Shown here piece by piece: positions 16,643 through 24,712 of a DNA stretch of 64,000 bases. Source of the DNA: Solirubrobacterales bacterium (lineage in GTDB: Bacteria; Actinomycetota; Thermoleophilia; Solirubrobacterales; 70-9); NCBI GenBank assembly GCA_023958085.1, contig JAMLGI010000001.1, forward strand, positions 124,001 through 188,000, written 5' to 3'. Made by a program: the position numbers and the translations under genes. The notes under the pieces are model-generated. The model was not told the origin of the DNA and ran no database searches. It worked only from the letters and a program-made list of their open reading frames with translations. Position 1 is the first letter of the stretch, and every line of letters starts with the position of its first letter.

Positions 16643-17734
16643 GTGGCGGCACCAGAGATCAGGATCGACCAGCTCACCGGCGGACGGGTACTGGTCACGC
16701 CCGGGCGGCTGGGTCGTCCCGATCAGTTCGAACCCGCCGGGTGGGAGGTCGAGGACGGGGACGACTGCCCGTTCTGCGAGGGTCGCGAGGACCGGACCCC
16801 GCCCGAGGTCGCGGCCGAACGGCCCGGTGGCGGTGCGGCTGACGGACCCGGCTGGCTGACCCGGACCGTCCCCAATCTGTATCCGGCGGTTCAACCCGCC
16901 GCAGGCGGCACGGCCGGAACCGATGCATCCGGCGGTCAACGTGCCGGTGGCGTGGCGGGGGCGGGTCCCGGCTCGGCTTTCGCCAGTCCGGCCGACCCCC
17001 TTCTGGCGGCTTCCGGCCGGACCGAGCCGGACATGTTCGCCTCCCGGCCCGCGATCGGGCACCACGAAGTGATCGTCAACTCCCCCCGGCACGTCGCCTC
17101 GCTCGGCCGGTTGGACGAGGCCGGGCTGGAAGCCGCGGTCCGGGCCTGGCGGGAACGGATGCGGGCCCATCGGGATGCTGCCTGGGTTCAGCTCATCCTC
17201 AACCAGGGGCCGGCCGCCGGGGCCTCGATCGAACACAGCCATGCCCAGCTCGGCGCGATGAACTTCGTTCCCGCCGAGGTTGCCCGCGAAAGAGAACGGT
17301 TCGGGGCGTATCGGGAACGGACCGCCGGGGCGAGCCTGCTCGGGGAGATTCTGCGGGAGGAGATCCGTCGGTCAGACCGGCTCGTCGCGATCGATGAGGA
17401 GGTCGCGCTGATCTGCCCGTGGGCTTCCGCCTTTCCCTGGGAGATGCGGATCGTCCCGCGTCGCCCCGAAGCCCGGTTCGAGGAAAGCGAAGCCGGTGCC
17501 GCGATGCTCGGCCGGGCGGTACGGGCCCTGGGGTCCCTGCTCGGCGGGGATCCCCAGCTCAGCCTCTGGGTCAAGACCGCTCCCCGCGGGATCGAGCACT
17601 TCCACTGGCATCTCGATCTGTTCCCCCGGATCGAACCGGTTGCCGCCTTCGAGATCGCGACCGGTGTCGGGATCAACATCGTTGCGCCCGAGCGGGCGGC
17701 TGCCGATCTGCGTGCGGTGATCGAGCCGGACTGA
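16643..17734 (+). CDS. GalT-like nucleotidyltransferase (HIT superfamily)
   Basis: A 363-residue relative of galactose-1-phosphate uridylyltransferase. A zinc-binding CPFC (Cys42, Cys45) opens the domain. The nucleophile motif, HPHGQ in true GalT, reads HSHAQ (198-202), and a second His-rich motif HFHWHLDLFPR comes near the end. A low-complexity Gly/Ala-rich insert spans about residues 84-130. The substitutions suggest a nucleotidyl or phosphorylase-like transferase with a different sugar or nucleotide substrate. It starts at GTG 16643, 12 nt after the SPFH gene. Confidence 0.8.
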   Translation: MAAPEIRIDQLTGGRVLVTPGRLGRPDQFEPAGWEVEDGDDCPFCEGREDRTPPEVAAERPGGGAADGPGWLTRTVPNLYPAVQPAAGGTAGTDASGGQRAGGVAGAGPGSAFASPADPLLAASGRTEPDMFASRPAIGHHEVIVNSPRHVASLGRLDEAGLEAAVRAWRERMRAHRDAAWVQLILNQGPAAGASIEHSHAQLGAMNFVPAEVARERERFGAYRERTAGASLLGEILREEIRRSDRLVAIDEEVALICPWASAFPWEMRIVPRRPEARFEESEAGAAMLGRAVRALGSLLGGDPQLSLWVKTAPRGIEHFHWHLDLFPRIEPVAAFEIATGVGINIVAPERAAADLRAVIEPD

Positions 17735-17736
17735 AG

Positions 17737-17742
17737 TAGGGT
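17737..17742 (+). promoter_or_regulatory. -10 box of a probable leaderless promoter
   Basis: TAGGGT ends 7 nt before the ATG at 17750. Confidence 0.4.
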
Positions 17743-17749
17743 CCGGGCC

Positions 17750-18442
17750 ATGTCGATCGACAGCAAGCCGATACCCCGTTTCGTTGCCGACGCCTCGCGC
17801 CACGGCATTCCCCAGGGCCGTTTCGCCGAGCGTCTCGTCGCCGCCTTTGCCGAAGCCTGCGGCGGGATCGAGGACCTGCCCGAGGGCACGGCGACCCCGG
17901 ACGAGGTCACCTGGTTTCCGGAGCGCTCCTGGAGCGGCCGGGTCTGGGTTCCGGCTTCGGCGGTCGGCGAGGCCGTCCTCGAGGACGGTGGTGAACCGGA
18001 GGAGATCGAGTTCTTCGGGTACGTGAGCTTCGTCCAGCCCGAGGGTGGTGACCCGACCGACTTCAGGGCGGCCGCCGACTTCACCGATGTGGTCGCCGCC
18101 GACAATCCGGAGTGGCAGATTGACCTCGGCGACGAGGTGATCGGAGCCTGGCACGGGGAGAACGGTCGCGAGGCATCGATCACCCTGGTCTGGGGCCGTG
18201 CCCTGGTGCGGGATGCGTTCGCGGCAACCGCAGAACTGGCCGAGGTCACGGTCGACCAGGATGTGCTTTTCGGCGGGAGTCCGGACGCCCCGGGCGACCG
18301 GTTCACCCTGATCGCCCCGGACAATCTCCAGAACTACGGCGACGAGGCCTACCTCGAGATCCGCCTCTGGAGCTCCCGCGGTCGCGAGGTCGCCCGGGAG
18401 AGCCTCTACGAGAACGAGGAAGAGCCCGAAACAGCCGAATAA
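17750..18442 (+). CDS. Conserved acidic protein of unknown function
   Basis: A 230-residue soluble, strongly acidic protein with no signal peptide or membrane segment. It is rich in aromatic beta-strand-like stretches (EVTWFPERSWSGRVWVPAS, EIEFFGYVSFVQP), which suggests a beta-barrel or repeat fold. It ends in an acidic tail. Codon use matches its neighbours. I recognise no family. The ATG at 17750 is supported by the -10 box 7 nt upstream. Confidence 0.7.
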   Translation: MSIDSKPIPRFVADASRHGIPQGRFAERLVAAFAEACGGIEDLPEGTATPDEVTWFPERSWSGRVWVPASAVGEAVLEDGGEPEEIEFFGYVSFVQPEGGDPTDFRAAADFTDVVAADNPEWQIDLGDEVIGAWHGENGREASITLVWGRALVRDAFAATAELAEVTVDQDVLFGGSPDAPGDRFTLIAPDNLQNYGDEAYLEIRLWSSRGREVARESLYENEEEPETAE

Positions 18443-18457
18443 AGTCCTGCACGATCA

Positions 18458-18476
18458 CCTGATTTGGTTAATCAGG
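18458..18476. promoter_or_regulatory. Inverted repeat ahead of the VLRF1-like gene
   Basis: CCTGATT-TGGTT-AATCAGG is a perfect 7-bp inverted repeat. It is unusually AT-rich for this genome and lies 22 nt before the ATG at 18499. It may be an operator for the downstream gene or a weak terminator for the upstream one. Confidence 0.45.
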
Positions 18477-18498
18477 GTTTGTCTGGTTGTATCCGTGA

Positions 18499-19656
18499 AT
18501 GAACAGCAACCGGATGCAGGACCTCCGCGGCCTTATCGACCACACTTCGGAGGGGCCTGTGCTCTCGGTCTTCTGTCGGACGGACCCACGCGAGCCGTCG
18601 AACAAGGGGGAGTCGCCCGCCTGGGGAATCGCTTTGAGGAACGGGCTGCGGCAGGTGCTCGAGTCGGCGGGTGATGACCGTGAACTGCATGAAGTCGCCC
18701 GTCGCCTCGGTAACCAGGCCGAACGCCGGCTGGCGGAGACCTCGGCGGCCGAACGGGGCCGGAGCGTCGCTCTTTTCCTCGGCGCAGACGAAAGCCTGGA
18801 CCGGTTGATCACCTTCCAGATTCCGTTCCGGGAGGACCATGTGGCACTCGATTCGGGTCCGGTGGTCTGGCCGATGCTGGATGTAATCGACCGGGGACTT
18901 CGCACCGGCCTGGTGTTGCTGAGCCACGACCACATCCGGCTGCTGGAGTGGCGCGACGGCACCGCGCACGACCTCGAGCAGTCTTCCTGGGATCTCGAAC
19001 TGGGCGACTGGCGCGAGTATCGCGGGACGGCCCGGCCCGGCCTCCAGCGAGGCGGGCAGTCGATCTCCAACGACTCCGCCTACCACGGCCGGGTCGAGGA
19101 GTGGCGGGCACGGTTCTTCAAGGCTGCGGCCAAGGCGGTCGCCGAGAGCGCTCGTGAGCTGGAGTTCGACCGGTTGGTGATCGCCGCCGATGGTGATTCG
19201 GGCCGGGAGTTCACCGCCGACCTGCCGGAAGACACCCGGAACCTGGTTCAGGCCACGGTTCGAACCAACCTGATCGACCTCTCTGCGGCGGAAGCCGCGG
19301 CCAGCCTCGATCCGCATCTCCGGGACGCATGGCGTTCCCGCGTCAACGAGGCGGCCGACCGGGCGGCCGCCCGGATCGACGGGTCCGACCGGGCCGCAGC
19401 CGGGGCCGACCAGGTCCTGCTCGCCCTGGCCGAGGGGCGGGTCGGGCACCTGCTGCTCGACCCGTACCTCGAGTTCAGTGAAGAGGGGCTCTCGGATGGA
19501 GCCCGGAAAGCGGTCGACGATGCCGGGGAAGCGACCGTGCCGGAGGCTCTGGTCGAACTCGCGATCCGCACCGATGCCCAGATCAGCTCGGCCGCGATCA
19601 GCGAGGTTCCGGCCCTGGAGAAGGGTTCCGGGGTACTCGCCCTGCTTCGCTACTGA
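18499..19656 (+). CDS. VLRF1/baeRF-type eRF1-fold protein
   Basis: A 385-residue protein with the three-part organisation of bacterial/archaeal eRF1-like (baeRF/VLRF1) proteins. It has an N-terminal domain to about 110, a central RNase H-like domain around FDRLVIAADGDSGREFTADLP, and a C-terminal L7Ae-like domain ending EVPALEKGSGVLALLRY. Family members are thought to act on stalled ribosomes by peptidyl-tRNA hydrolysis or to regulate translation; no GGQ-like loop is obvious, so catalysis is uncertain. The ATG at 18499 is preceded by TTGTAT 6 nt upstream. Confidence 0.75.
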   Translation: MNSNRMQDLRGLIDHTSEGPVLSVFCRTDPREPSNKGESPAWGIALRNGLRQVLESAGDDRELHEVARRLGNQAERRLAETSAAERGRSVALFLGADESLDRLITFQIPFREDHVALDSGPVVWPMLDVIDRGLRTGLVLLSHDHIRLLEWRDGTAHDLEQSSWDLELGDWREYRGTARPGLQRGGQSISNDSAYHGRVEEWRARFFKAAAKAVAESARELEFDRLVIAADGDSGREFTADLPEDTRNLVQATVRTNLIDLSAAEAAASLDPHLRDAWRSRVNEAADRAAARIDGSDRAAAGADQVLLALAEGRVGHLLLDPYLEFSEEGLSDGARKAVDDAGEATVPEALVELAIRTDAQISSAAISEVPALEKGSGVLALLRY

Positions 19657-19751
19657 CCGGAGGTTTCGCCCGTCCGGAAGTTCGCGGCCGGATCCGTCGT
19701 GGTCTCGGGCGGATTCCGGATCCGACCCTTGTGGCCAGAGGCATCACGGGT

Positions 19752-19757
19752 TACTCT
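19752..19757 (+). promoter_or_regulatory. -10 box of a probable leaderless promoter
   Basis: TACTCT ends 6 nt before the ATG at 19764, favouring that start over GTG 19731 and ATG 19788. Confidence 0.45.
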
Positions 19758-19763
19758 CGCCCG

Positions 19764-21155
19764 ATGGGAATGAGCGACAGGGTGGAAATGTCCCGAAGGG
19801 TTGCGCGAGTCGGCACGGCGCTCGGACTCGTTTCGCTGCTGATGGCGTTGAGTGTCATGCTCGCGCCGACCGCTGCCCGGGCCGCCCAGCCGCAGGCCAC
19901 CTGTTTCTGGATCGGCCCGTTTGATCGTGGTGCCCTGCACAGTCCGGGGTTGAACTTCGCCTACCCGGACACCGGGGTCGGTTACTGGGCCGCCCGGTTC
20001 AACCTGCCCGAGGGCGCCCGGCTTGAACTGAACGGCAAGTTCCCCCGGGCCCGGTACATGTCGCTGAACGCCTATCGCAGCGGCGCCCCGGTCGACGCGC
20101 TGACCGACGTCCAGTTCCGGCCCGACCGGGGTTCGGTCAACCCGTTCCGGACCGGCAAGCGGCGCAACCTGAACAGCACACGGCGGGACTGGACCGTCCG
20201 GGTGCTGAACGACCCGGCCCCGTCAGATCCGGCCGATCGCGGCGTCAACACCCTGTATGCCCCGCCCGAGGCCGGTGTCCAGGAGCTGCTCTACCGGGTG
20301 TACACGCCCGACCGTGGCCGCGACTCCCGCGGCGGGGTGAGGCTGCCGGTCCCGACCGTGGTGCTTTCGGATGGCACCCGGCTCACCGGTGCGGCCGCCT
20401 GTGGTCTGGTCAACAACCCGGTCCGGGAGATCACCCCGCTGACGATCGGGGTGCCCGGATACACGGCGCTGGTCCGCACCTTCGGGGCCGACCGGGAGAC
20501 CGTCCCGGCCTTCAATCCGGTGCACTGGGAGAACTTCTTCAACATGCCGCTGGCGCTCTCGATCTACAAGCGGAACACCCCGTACGCAGGCGATCGTGAT
20601 TCCCTGTCGCGGGAACAGTCCGGTGGTCAGTACAGCAACCGGGACACCCGCTACATCACGGCGGCGATCAACCGGAGTTACGGGTCGCTGGTTGTGATCA
20701 GGGGCCGGATGCCGACCTTCCCGGCGACCGAGGGCCGCAGGGACACCCGGATGAAGACGGGCCAGGTCCGGTACTGGTCGCTCTGCCAGAACCAGACCCC
20801 GGTCACCACCTCGGTGGTCTCCTGCCTGCGGGACTCCCAGGTTCCGCTCACCCGGAAACGCCAGTTCACGATCGTGGTCAGCACCAGGGCGGACCGGCCG
20901 CGGAACGCCCGGGCCGCCTGTGGCGTCGCCTGGCTCGACTGGGGAAGCTACGTCGACCCGCTCGGTCGCGAAGGCACCGGTTTCCTGATCCTGCGGAACC
21001 TGCTCGCCGCCCGCTCCTTCCGGAACGGAATCGACAAGATCGCCGAGCTCGGCACCGAGCGGTCCGTGATGGGCCCCTACTTCCCCCGGGCCCGTTACAT
21101 GGACCGCGGCGAGTTCCGGTCGCCGCCCTGCAAGAGAGAAAAGAAGGCTCGGTAG
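19764..21155 (+). CDS. Secreted protein of unknown function
   Basis: A protein of about 463 residues with an N-terminal signal peptide (basic RRVARVG, a hydrophobic core, cleavage near ARAAQ). The mature part contains RYMSLNAY and related blocks (GYWAARFNLPEGARLELNG; KFPRARYMS, echoed as YFPRARYM near the C-terminus), reminiscent of DUF1214/DUF1254-type exported proteins; the family match is from memory and weak. Several Cys residues suggest disulfides. It ends in a Lys/Arg tail. It is followed by tRNA-Arg on the opposite strand. Confidence 0.7.
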   Translation: MGMSDRVEMSRRVARVGTALGLVSLLMALSVMLAPTAARAAQPQATCFWIGPFDRGALHSPGLNFAYPDTGVGYWAARFNLPEGARLELNGKFPRARYMSLNAYRSGAPVDALTDVQFRPDRGSVNPFRTGKRRNLNSTRRDWTVRVLNDPAPSDPADRGVNTLYAPPEAGVQELLYRVYTPDRGRDSRGGVRLPVPTVVLSDGTRLTGAAACGLVNNPVREITPLTIGVPGYTALVRTFGADRETVPAFNPVHWENFFNMPLALSIYKRNTPYAGDRDSLSREQSGGQYSNRDTRYITAAINRSYGSLVVIRGRMPTFPATEGRRDTRMKTGQVRYWSLCQNQTPVTTSVVSCLRDSQVPLTRKRQFTIVVSTRADRPRNARAACGVAWLDWGSYVDPLGREGTGFLILRNLLAARSFRNGIDKIAELGTERSVMGPYFPRARYMDRGEFRSPPCKREKKAR

Positions 21156-21188
21156 AAGTCCTGAGTCCCGTTCAGCGGGGGTCGACAA

Positions 21189-21262
<74 letters not shown>

Positions 21263-21313
21263 CGGACCGAGGATGGTACCCGGGACGCCTGACCCGGGGC
21301 GGTGGCGGGACTG

Positions 21314-21319
21314 TACGAT
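21314..21319 (+). promoter_or_regulatory. -10 box of a probable leaderless promoter
   Basis: TACGAT ends 6 nt before GTG 21326, favouring that start over GTG 21302. Confidence 0.45.
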
Positions 21320-21325
21320 CGCCCC

Positions 21326-22084
21326 GTGTCCCGTCCAGCCCTGAGCCGATGGAGCTTCCCGCTCATCGTGGTCGCCTACCTGGTGATCCTCAAGAGCGGC
21401 GAGCTCCTGATCGGTGGCGACATCGACGCCGACGACCGGATGTCCGGCCTGGACAGCATGCTGCGGGCGCTCACCGGGCCGATCGCGATCTCGATGCTGT
21501 TCGTGGTCGGAGTCTCGACCTGGCTGGGCTGGCGGACCGGGATCATCAGGGAACCGGTCCGGGTCCGCAAGTGGCTCTGGTTCATCCCGGTCACCTATCT
21601 GGTGGTCAGCCTCGCCATGACGGACTGGGCCAATCTGGCCGGTCAGCAGATCGGTTTTCTCGTGGCCTTCACCCTGACCATGTTGCTGGTCGGGTTCACC
21701 GAGGAGGTGATGTTCCGCGGCATCGGGGTCGTGACCCTGAGGCGGGGAGGTTTCACCGAGGTCAAGGTGGCGCTCTTCACCTCGTTGATCTTCGGTGCGG
21801 CCCATCTGACCAACGCGATCAACTCCGGATCATCGGCGATCTCGCAGGCAGTCATCGTCACCTTCATGGGTTACTTCCTCTACCTGTCGCGCCGGGTTTC
21901 CGGGGCGATCTGGATCCCGATACTGCTGCACGCACTGTGGGATTTCAGTCTGCTCTCCGGCGAGCTGGGGGCAGATGGTGAGGCCCACAGCCTCACCCAG
22001 CTTGCGATTCCGGCAGAGGTCGTGATCGGCCTGGTCGTTCTCTGGCGGCGAAAGAAGATCGAGCCGGAGGGCAGTCCCGCCTGA
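21326..22084 (+). CDS. CPBP family intramembrane metalloprotease
   Basis: An integral membrane protein of 252 residues with about seven to eight hydrophobic segments. The Abi/CPBP (Rce1-like) catalytic motifs are EEVMFRG (GluGlu-x-x-x-Arg), then HLTN, then HALWD, all in predicted membrane helices. Members cleave prenylated or small membrane substrates or confer self-immunity to peptides; the substrate here is unknown. A second member lies about 2 kb downstream (23846-24577, minus strand). The start follows the -10 box spacing. Confidence 0.9.
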   Translation: MSRPALSRWSFPLIVVAYLVILKSGELLIGGDIDADDRMSGLDSMLRALTGPIAISMLFVVGVSTWLGWRTGIIREPVRVRKWLWFIPVTYLVVSLAMTDWANLAGQQIGFLVAFTLTMLLVGFTEEVMFRGIGVVTLRRGGFTEVKVALFTSLIFGAAHLTNAINSGSSAISQAVIVTFMGYFLYLSRRVSGAIWIPILLHALWDFSLLSGELGADGEAHSLTQLAIPAEVVIGLVVLWRRKKIEPEGSPA

Positions 22085-22112
22085 TCCGGGATTGAATGCC
22101 TGGTTGCCACGG

Positions 22113-22118
22113 TAGTCT
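22113..22118 (+). promoter_or_regulatory. -10 box of a probable leaderless promoter
   Basis: TAGTCT ends 7 nt before GTG 22126. Confidence 0.45.
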
Positions 22119-22125
22119 TCGACCG

Positions 22126-22953
22126 GTGCCGACCGACCGCCACATCCCGCTGCCGATAACCGCCGTGATCACCGGTGCCTCCAGCGGCATCGGCGAGGCG
22201 ACCGCCCGAAGGCTCGCGATCGAACCGGGAACCCGCCTGGTCCTGGTTGCCCGTCGTGAGGAACTACTCCGGAAACTGGCCGAAGAACTTCCCTGCGAGG
22301 TCACCTGGATCGCCCTCGACCTGACCGAACCGGACGCTCCGGGACGGGTGCTCGCCCACGTCGAGGAACACTGCGAGCGACTCAACCTGCTGGTCAACAA
22401 CGCGGGGGCGGCCTGGCGGGCCACCTTCGCCGAAGGCGGCCACGAGAACGTGCGGCGCACGATGGATCTCAACTTCGATGCGGTGCTGCGCCTGACCGAG
22501 GTCCTGCTGCCGAAGCTGAGGGCCGACGCTCCGTCAGCGATCGTCAACGTCGCCAGCACCGCGGGGAGGATCTCCCGGGCCGGATCCGGCGCCTACTCGG
22601 CCTCCAAGTATGCCCTGATCGGCTGGTCCGACTCGCTCTATCTGGAGGAGCGACCCCACGGAGTGCACGTCGGGCTGGTCCTGCCCGGTTTCATCGCCAC
22701 CGAGGGTTTCCCGGCAGAGGAACTCACGGCGAAGGCGGCCACCCGGTGGCTGGTCTCCGACGCCGCGAACGCGGCCGAGGCGATCTTCGCGGCCGGCCCC
22801 GGCGGGGTGGCCGAGCGCTACGTACCTCGCCCGTACGCGCTGGTGGCGCTGCTCAAGGTGATGGTCCCCGGCCTGGTCCGCCGGGTCCTCTCGGGAGGGG
22901 CGGCCAAGGTGATGACCACCAGCACCAAGGCCGACGCCGACGACCGTCACTGA
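22126..22953 (+). CDS. Short-chain dehydrogenase/reductase (SDR) family oxidoreductase
   Basis: An NAD(P)-dependent classical SDR of 275 residues. The cofactor motif is TGASSGIG, followed by LVNNAG, then the catalytic serine in NVASTAGR and the YSASK active site. A basic Arg-Arg after beta-2 (VARREE) suggests NADPH. A hydrophobic C-terminal helix (about residues 245-268) might tether it to the membrane. The physiological substrate cannot be inferred. The GTG at 22126 fits both the -10 spacing and the beginning of the fold. Confidence 0.9.
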   Translation: MPTDRHIPLPITAVITGASSGIGEATARRLAIEPGTRLVLVARREELLRKLAEELPCEVTWIALDLTEPDAPGRVLAHVEEHCERLNLLVNNAGAAWRATFAEGGHENVRRTMDLNFDAVLRLTEVLLPKLRADAPSAIVNVASTAGRISRAGSGAYSASKYALIGWSDSLYLEERPHGVHVGLVLPGFIATEGFPAEELTAKAATRWLVSDAANAAEAIFAAGPGGVAERYVPRPYALVALLKVMVPGLVRRVLSGGAAKVMTTSTKADADDRH

Positions 22954-22984
22954 AGTCCCAGACTCCGCCGCCGACTCAGAGGCT

Positions 22985-23090
22985 CGGATCGCCAGCGCTG
23001 CTGGTTTGAGCCCGGTTCGGTCCCGGATCGCCAGTGCTGCCGATTTGGGCCGGCAATTGCAACTGATCCGGACGATTTCGGCAGTACTGG
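22985..23090. repeat. 39-bp direct repeat and an inverted third copy
   Basis: CGGATCGCCAG(C/T)GCTGC starts at 22985 and again at 23024, 39 bp apart, each followed by (C/T)TG or CG(A/G)TTTG. A degenerate inverted copy of the second half lies at 23068-23090 and can pair with 23031-23053 in about 18 of 23 positions. No reading frame is supported here. Confidence 0.7.
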
Positions 23091-23098
23091 ATCCCCGG

Positions 23099-23250
23099 AA
23101 CCCGGGTGCGTTCCCGGGGGTCGGAGGAGTCCTCGGGGCCGGTTGCTTCCTAGGACCCCGGATGCGTCCTCGGGGGTTGAATTCGCCCTCTGGCCCCGGA
23201 TGACTCCTCGGCTCCCGGTTGCGCCCTCTGGCCCCGGATGCGTCCCCGGG
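23099..23250. repeat. 38-bp imperfect tandem repeat
   Basis: CCCCGGATG begins at 23156, 23194 and 23232, exactly 38 bp apart. The block CGCCCTCTGGCCCCGGATG is shared word for word by the last two units (23184 and 23222). A more diverged unit lies before 23156. The array fills the 306-bp gap between the SDR gene and pyrE, which converge on it. Confidence 0.8.
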
Positions 23251-23259
23251 GCCCGGTGG

Positions 23260-23826
23260 TCAGCTCCGGTCGGGGCGGTCCGGGTAGATGTCGTCGACTG
23301 TGGTCAGGGTGGTGTACGGCGCTTCCGCGGCGGCCGCGATCGCTTCACCGCCGCCCGCCAGGCGATCGACCAGGGCGAGCACCCCGGCGATCTCGAAACC
23401 CTCATCGCGCAGACGTTCGATCGCACTGATGGTGGATCCGCCGGTGGTCACCGTGTCCTCGACCACCAGGATCCGGTCGCCCGGTTCGGCCCCGCCCTCA
23501 ACCCAGCGTTGCAGGCCGTGGGCCTTTCGTTCCTTGCGGACGAAGAACCCGGTCAACCCCTCGCCGCCGGGCACCGAGATCGCGGCGCAGGCGAGCGGGA
23601 TTGCGGCCATCACCGGGCCACCGACCGCAGTGACACCGAGCTCCGTCGCCCGGGCGGCGATCAGGGTTCCGGCCGCCCGCTGACCGTCCGGTCGCATCAC
23701 GGTGCGCCGGGCATCGATGTAGTACGAGGTGGTGGCACCGCTGGAAAGCGTCACCTCCCCGAGGATCAGCGAGTACCGGTTGAGCAGGGCGATCAGCTCC
23801 TGACGGACGGCTTCGAGTTCGGTCAA
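23260..23826 (-). CDS. pyrE: Orotate phosphoribosyltransferase
   Basis: An enzyme of 188 residues that makes orotidine-5'-phosphate from orotate and PRPP in pyrimidine synthesis. The PRPP-binding motif is VVEDTVTTGGST. The YYIDARRTV block and FFVRKERKAHG are the other conserved parts of type I OPRTs. It starts with TTG at 23826, with GGAGCG nearby. No other pyr genes are close. It lies 20 bp downstream of the CPBP protease gene on the same strand. Confidence 0.95.
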   Translation of the reverse strand: MTELEAVRQELIALLNRYSLILGEVTLSSGATTSYYIDARRTVMRPDGQRAAGTLIAARATELGVTAVGGPVMAAIPLACAAISVPGGEGLTGFFVRKERKAHGLQRWVEGGAEPGDRILVVEDTVTTGGSTISAIERLRDEGFEIAGVLALVDRLAGGGEAIAAAAEAPYTTLTTVDDIYPDRPDRS

Positions 23827-23845
23827 GGTCGCTCCTCCGGTCGGA

Positions 23846-24577
23846 TCAGTTCAGGGTGGTCAGGACGAATGCGTTGTTGAACGCATGAAAGATGATCGGC
23901 GGCCAGATCGAACCGGTCTTTTCATAGACCAGGGCGAAGGTGGCGCCGAGTACCGCCAGTTGCGGCACGGTCGACCAGCCGGTCGAGTAGTGGAGCAGGC
24001 CGAACACCAGACCGGCACCGATCGCCGCCACCGGAAACGAGAACCGGCGACGGAACCCGCCGAACAGAAAACCACGGAAGCAGACCTCCTCGCTGATCGG
24101 GGCGATGAACACGATCAGCGCGATCTGGACCCAGAGCGGACCGAGCTCGCCGGCGATGTCGTCCTGCTTCGGTTCACCGAAGATCAGGGCCCAGACGATC
24201 GCGAAGGCGATGTAGCCGACCAGGGCGATGACGATCCACTTGGCGGCCAGCCCGGGGCGGAACGAGACGAAGCCGAGGCGGCCGGCCGCGGCCTTCAGGC
24301 CACCCGGAGCCTGGGACGCGATCAGGAACGGGGCGGCGAGGAAGCCGACCGCGGTGAACACCTGGAGCAGAATCCGGGCGACCGTCCCGAGATCGTCGGT
24401 GTCGCCGCCATCGATCGCGATCAGGGGAAGCGAGAGGAGCAGGCCGAGGATCAGGGCGAGCATCGTCCCGCCGACCGCCATCCACGGTCCCCAGCTCGTT
24501 CGTCCCCCCAGACCGGGTCGGGGCGCAGCGGGGGTGCTCTGCGTGGCGGGGGGTGGTGATGGTGGCTGGTCCGGCAT
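23846..24577 (-). CDS. CPBP family intramembrane protease (second copy)
   Basis: A 243-residue membrane protein with about seven hydrophobic segments after a Pro-rich cytoplasmic N-terminus. The motifs are EEVCFRG, then the His of LLHYSTG, then HAFNN near the C-terminus. It is the same superfamily as the protease at 21326 but with little direct similarity outside the motifs, so the two are not a recent duplication. It is likely cotranscribed with pyrE and is divergent from the penicillin-binding protein gene. Confidence 0.9.
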   Translation of the reverse strand: MPDQPPSPPPATQSTPAAPRPGLGGRTSWGPWMAVGGTMLALILGLLLSLPLIAIDGGDTDDLGTVARILLQVFTAVGFLAAPFLIASQAPGGLKAAAGRLGFVSFRPGLAAKWIVIALVGYIAFAIVWALIFGEPKQDDIAGELGPLWVQIALIVFIAPISEEVCFRGFLFGGFRRRFSFPVAAIGAGLVFGLLHYSTGWSTVPQLAVLGATFALVYEKTGSIWPPIIFHAFNNAFVLTTLN

Positions 24578-24699
24578 CGCCGGGATTCTCCCAGCTTCCC
24601 GGTTGGACGAGGCCTCACCCGGGTGTCCGGACCGCCCGGGTGAACGGCAGTCCCCGGTTCAGCCCGGCTCCCTTTAGGTAGAACAGATTCCCGGCCAGC

Positions 24700-24705
24700 T
24701 ACCCT
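24700..24705 (+). promoter_or_regulatory. -10 box upstream of the penicillin-binding protein gene
   Basis: TACCCT ends 7 nt before the ATG at 24713, implying a leaderless message. Confidence 0.45.
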
Positions 24706-24712
24706 TATCCGA

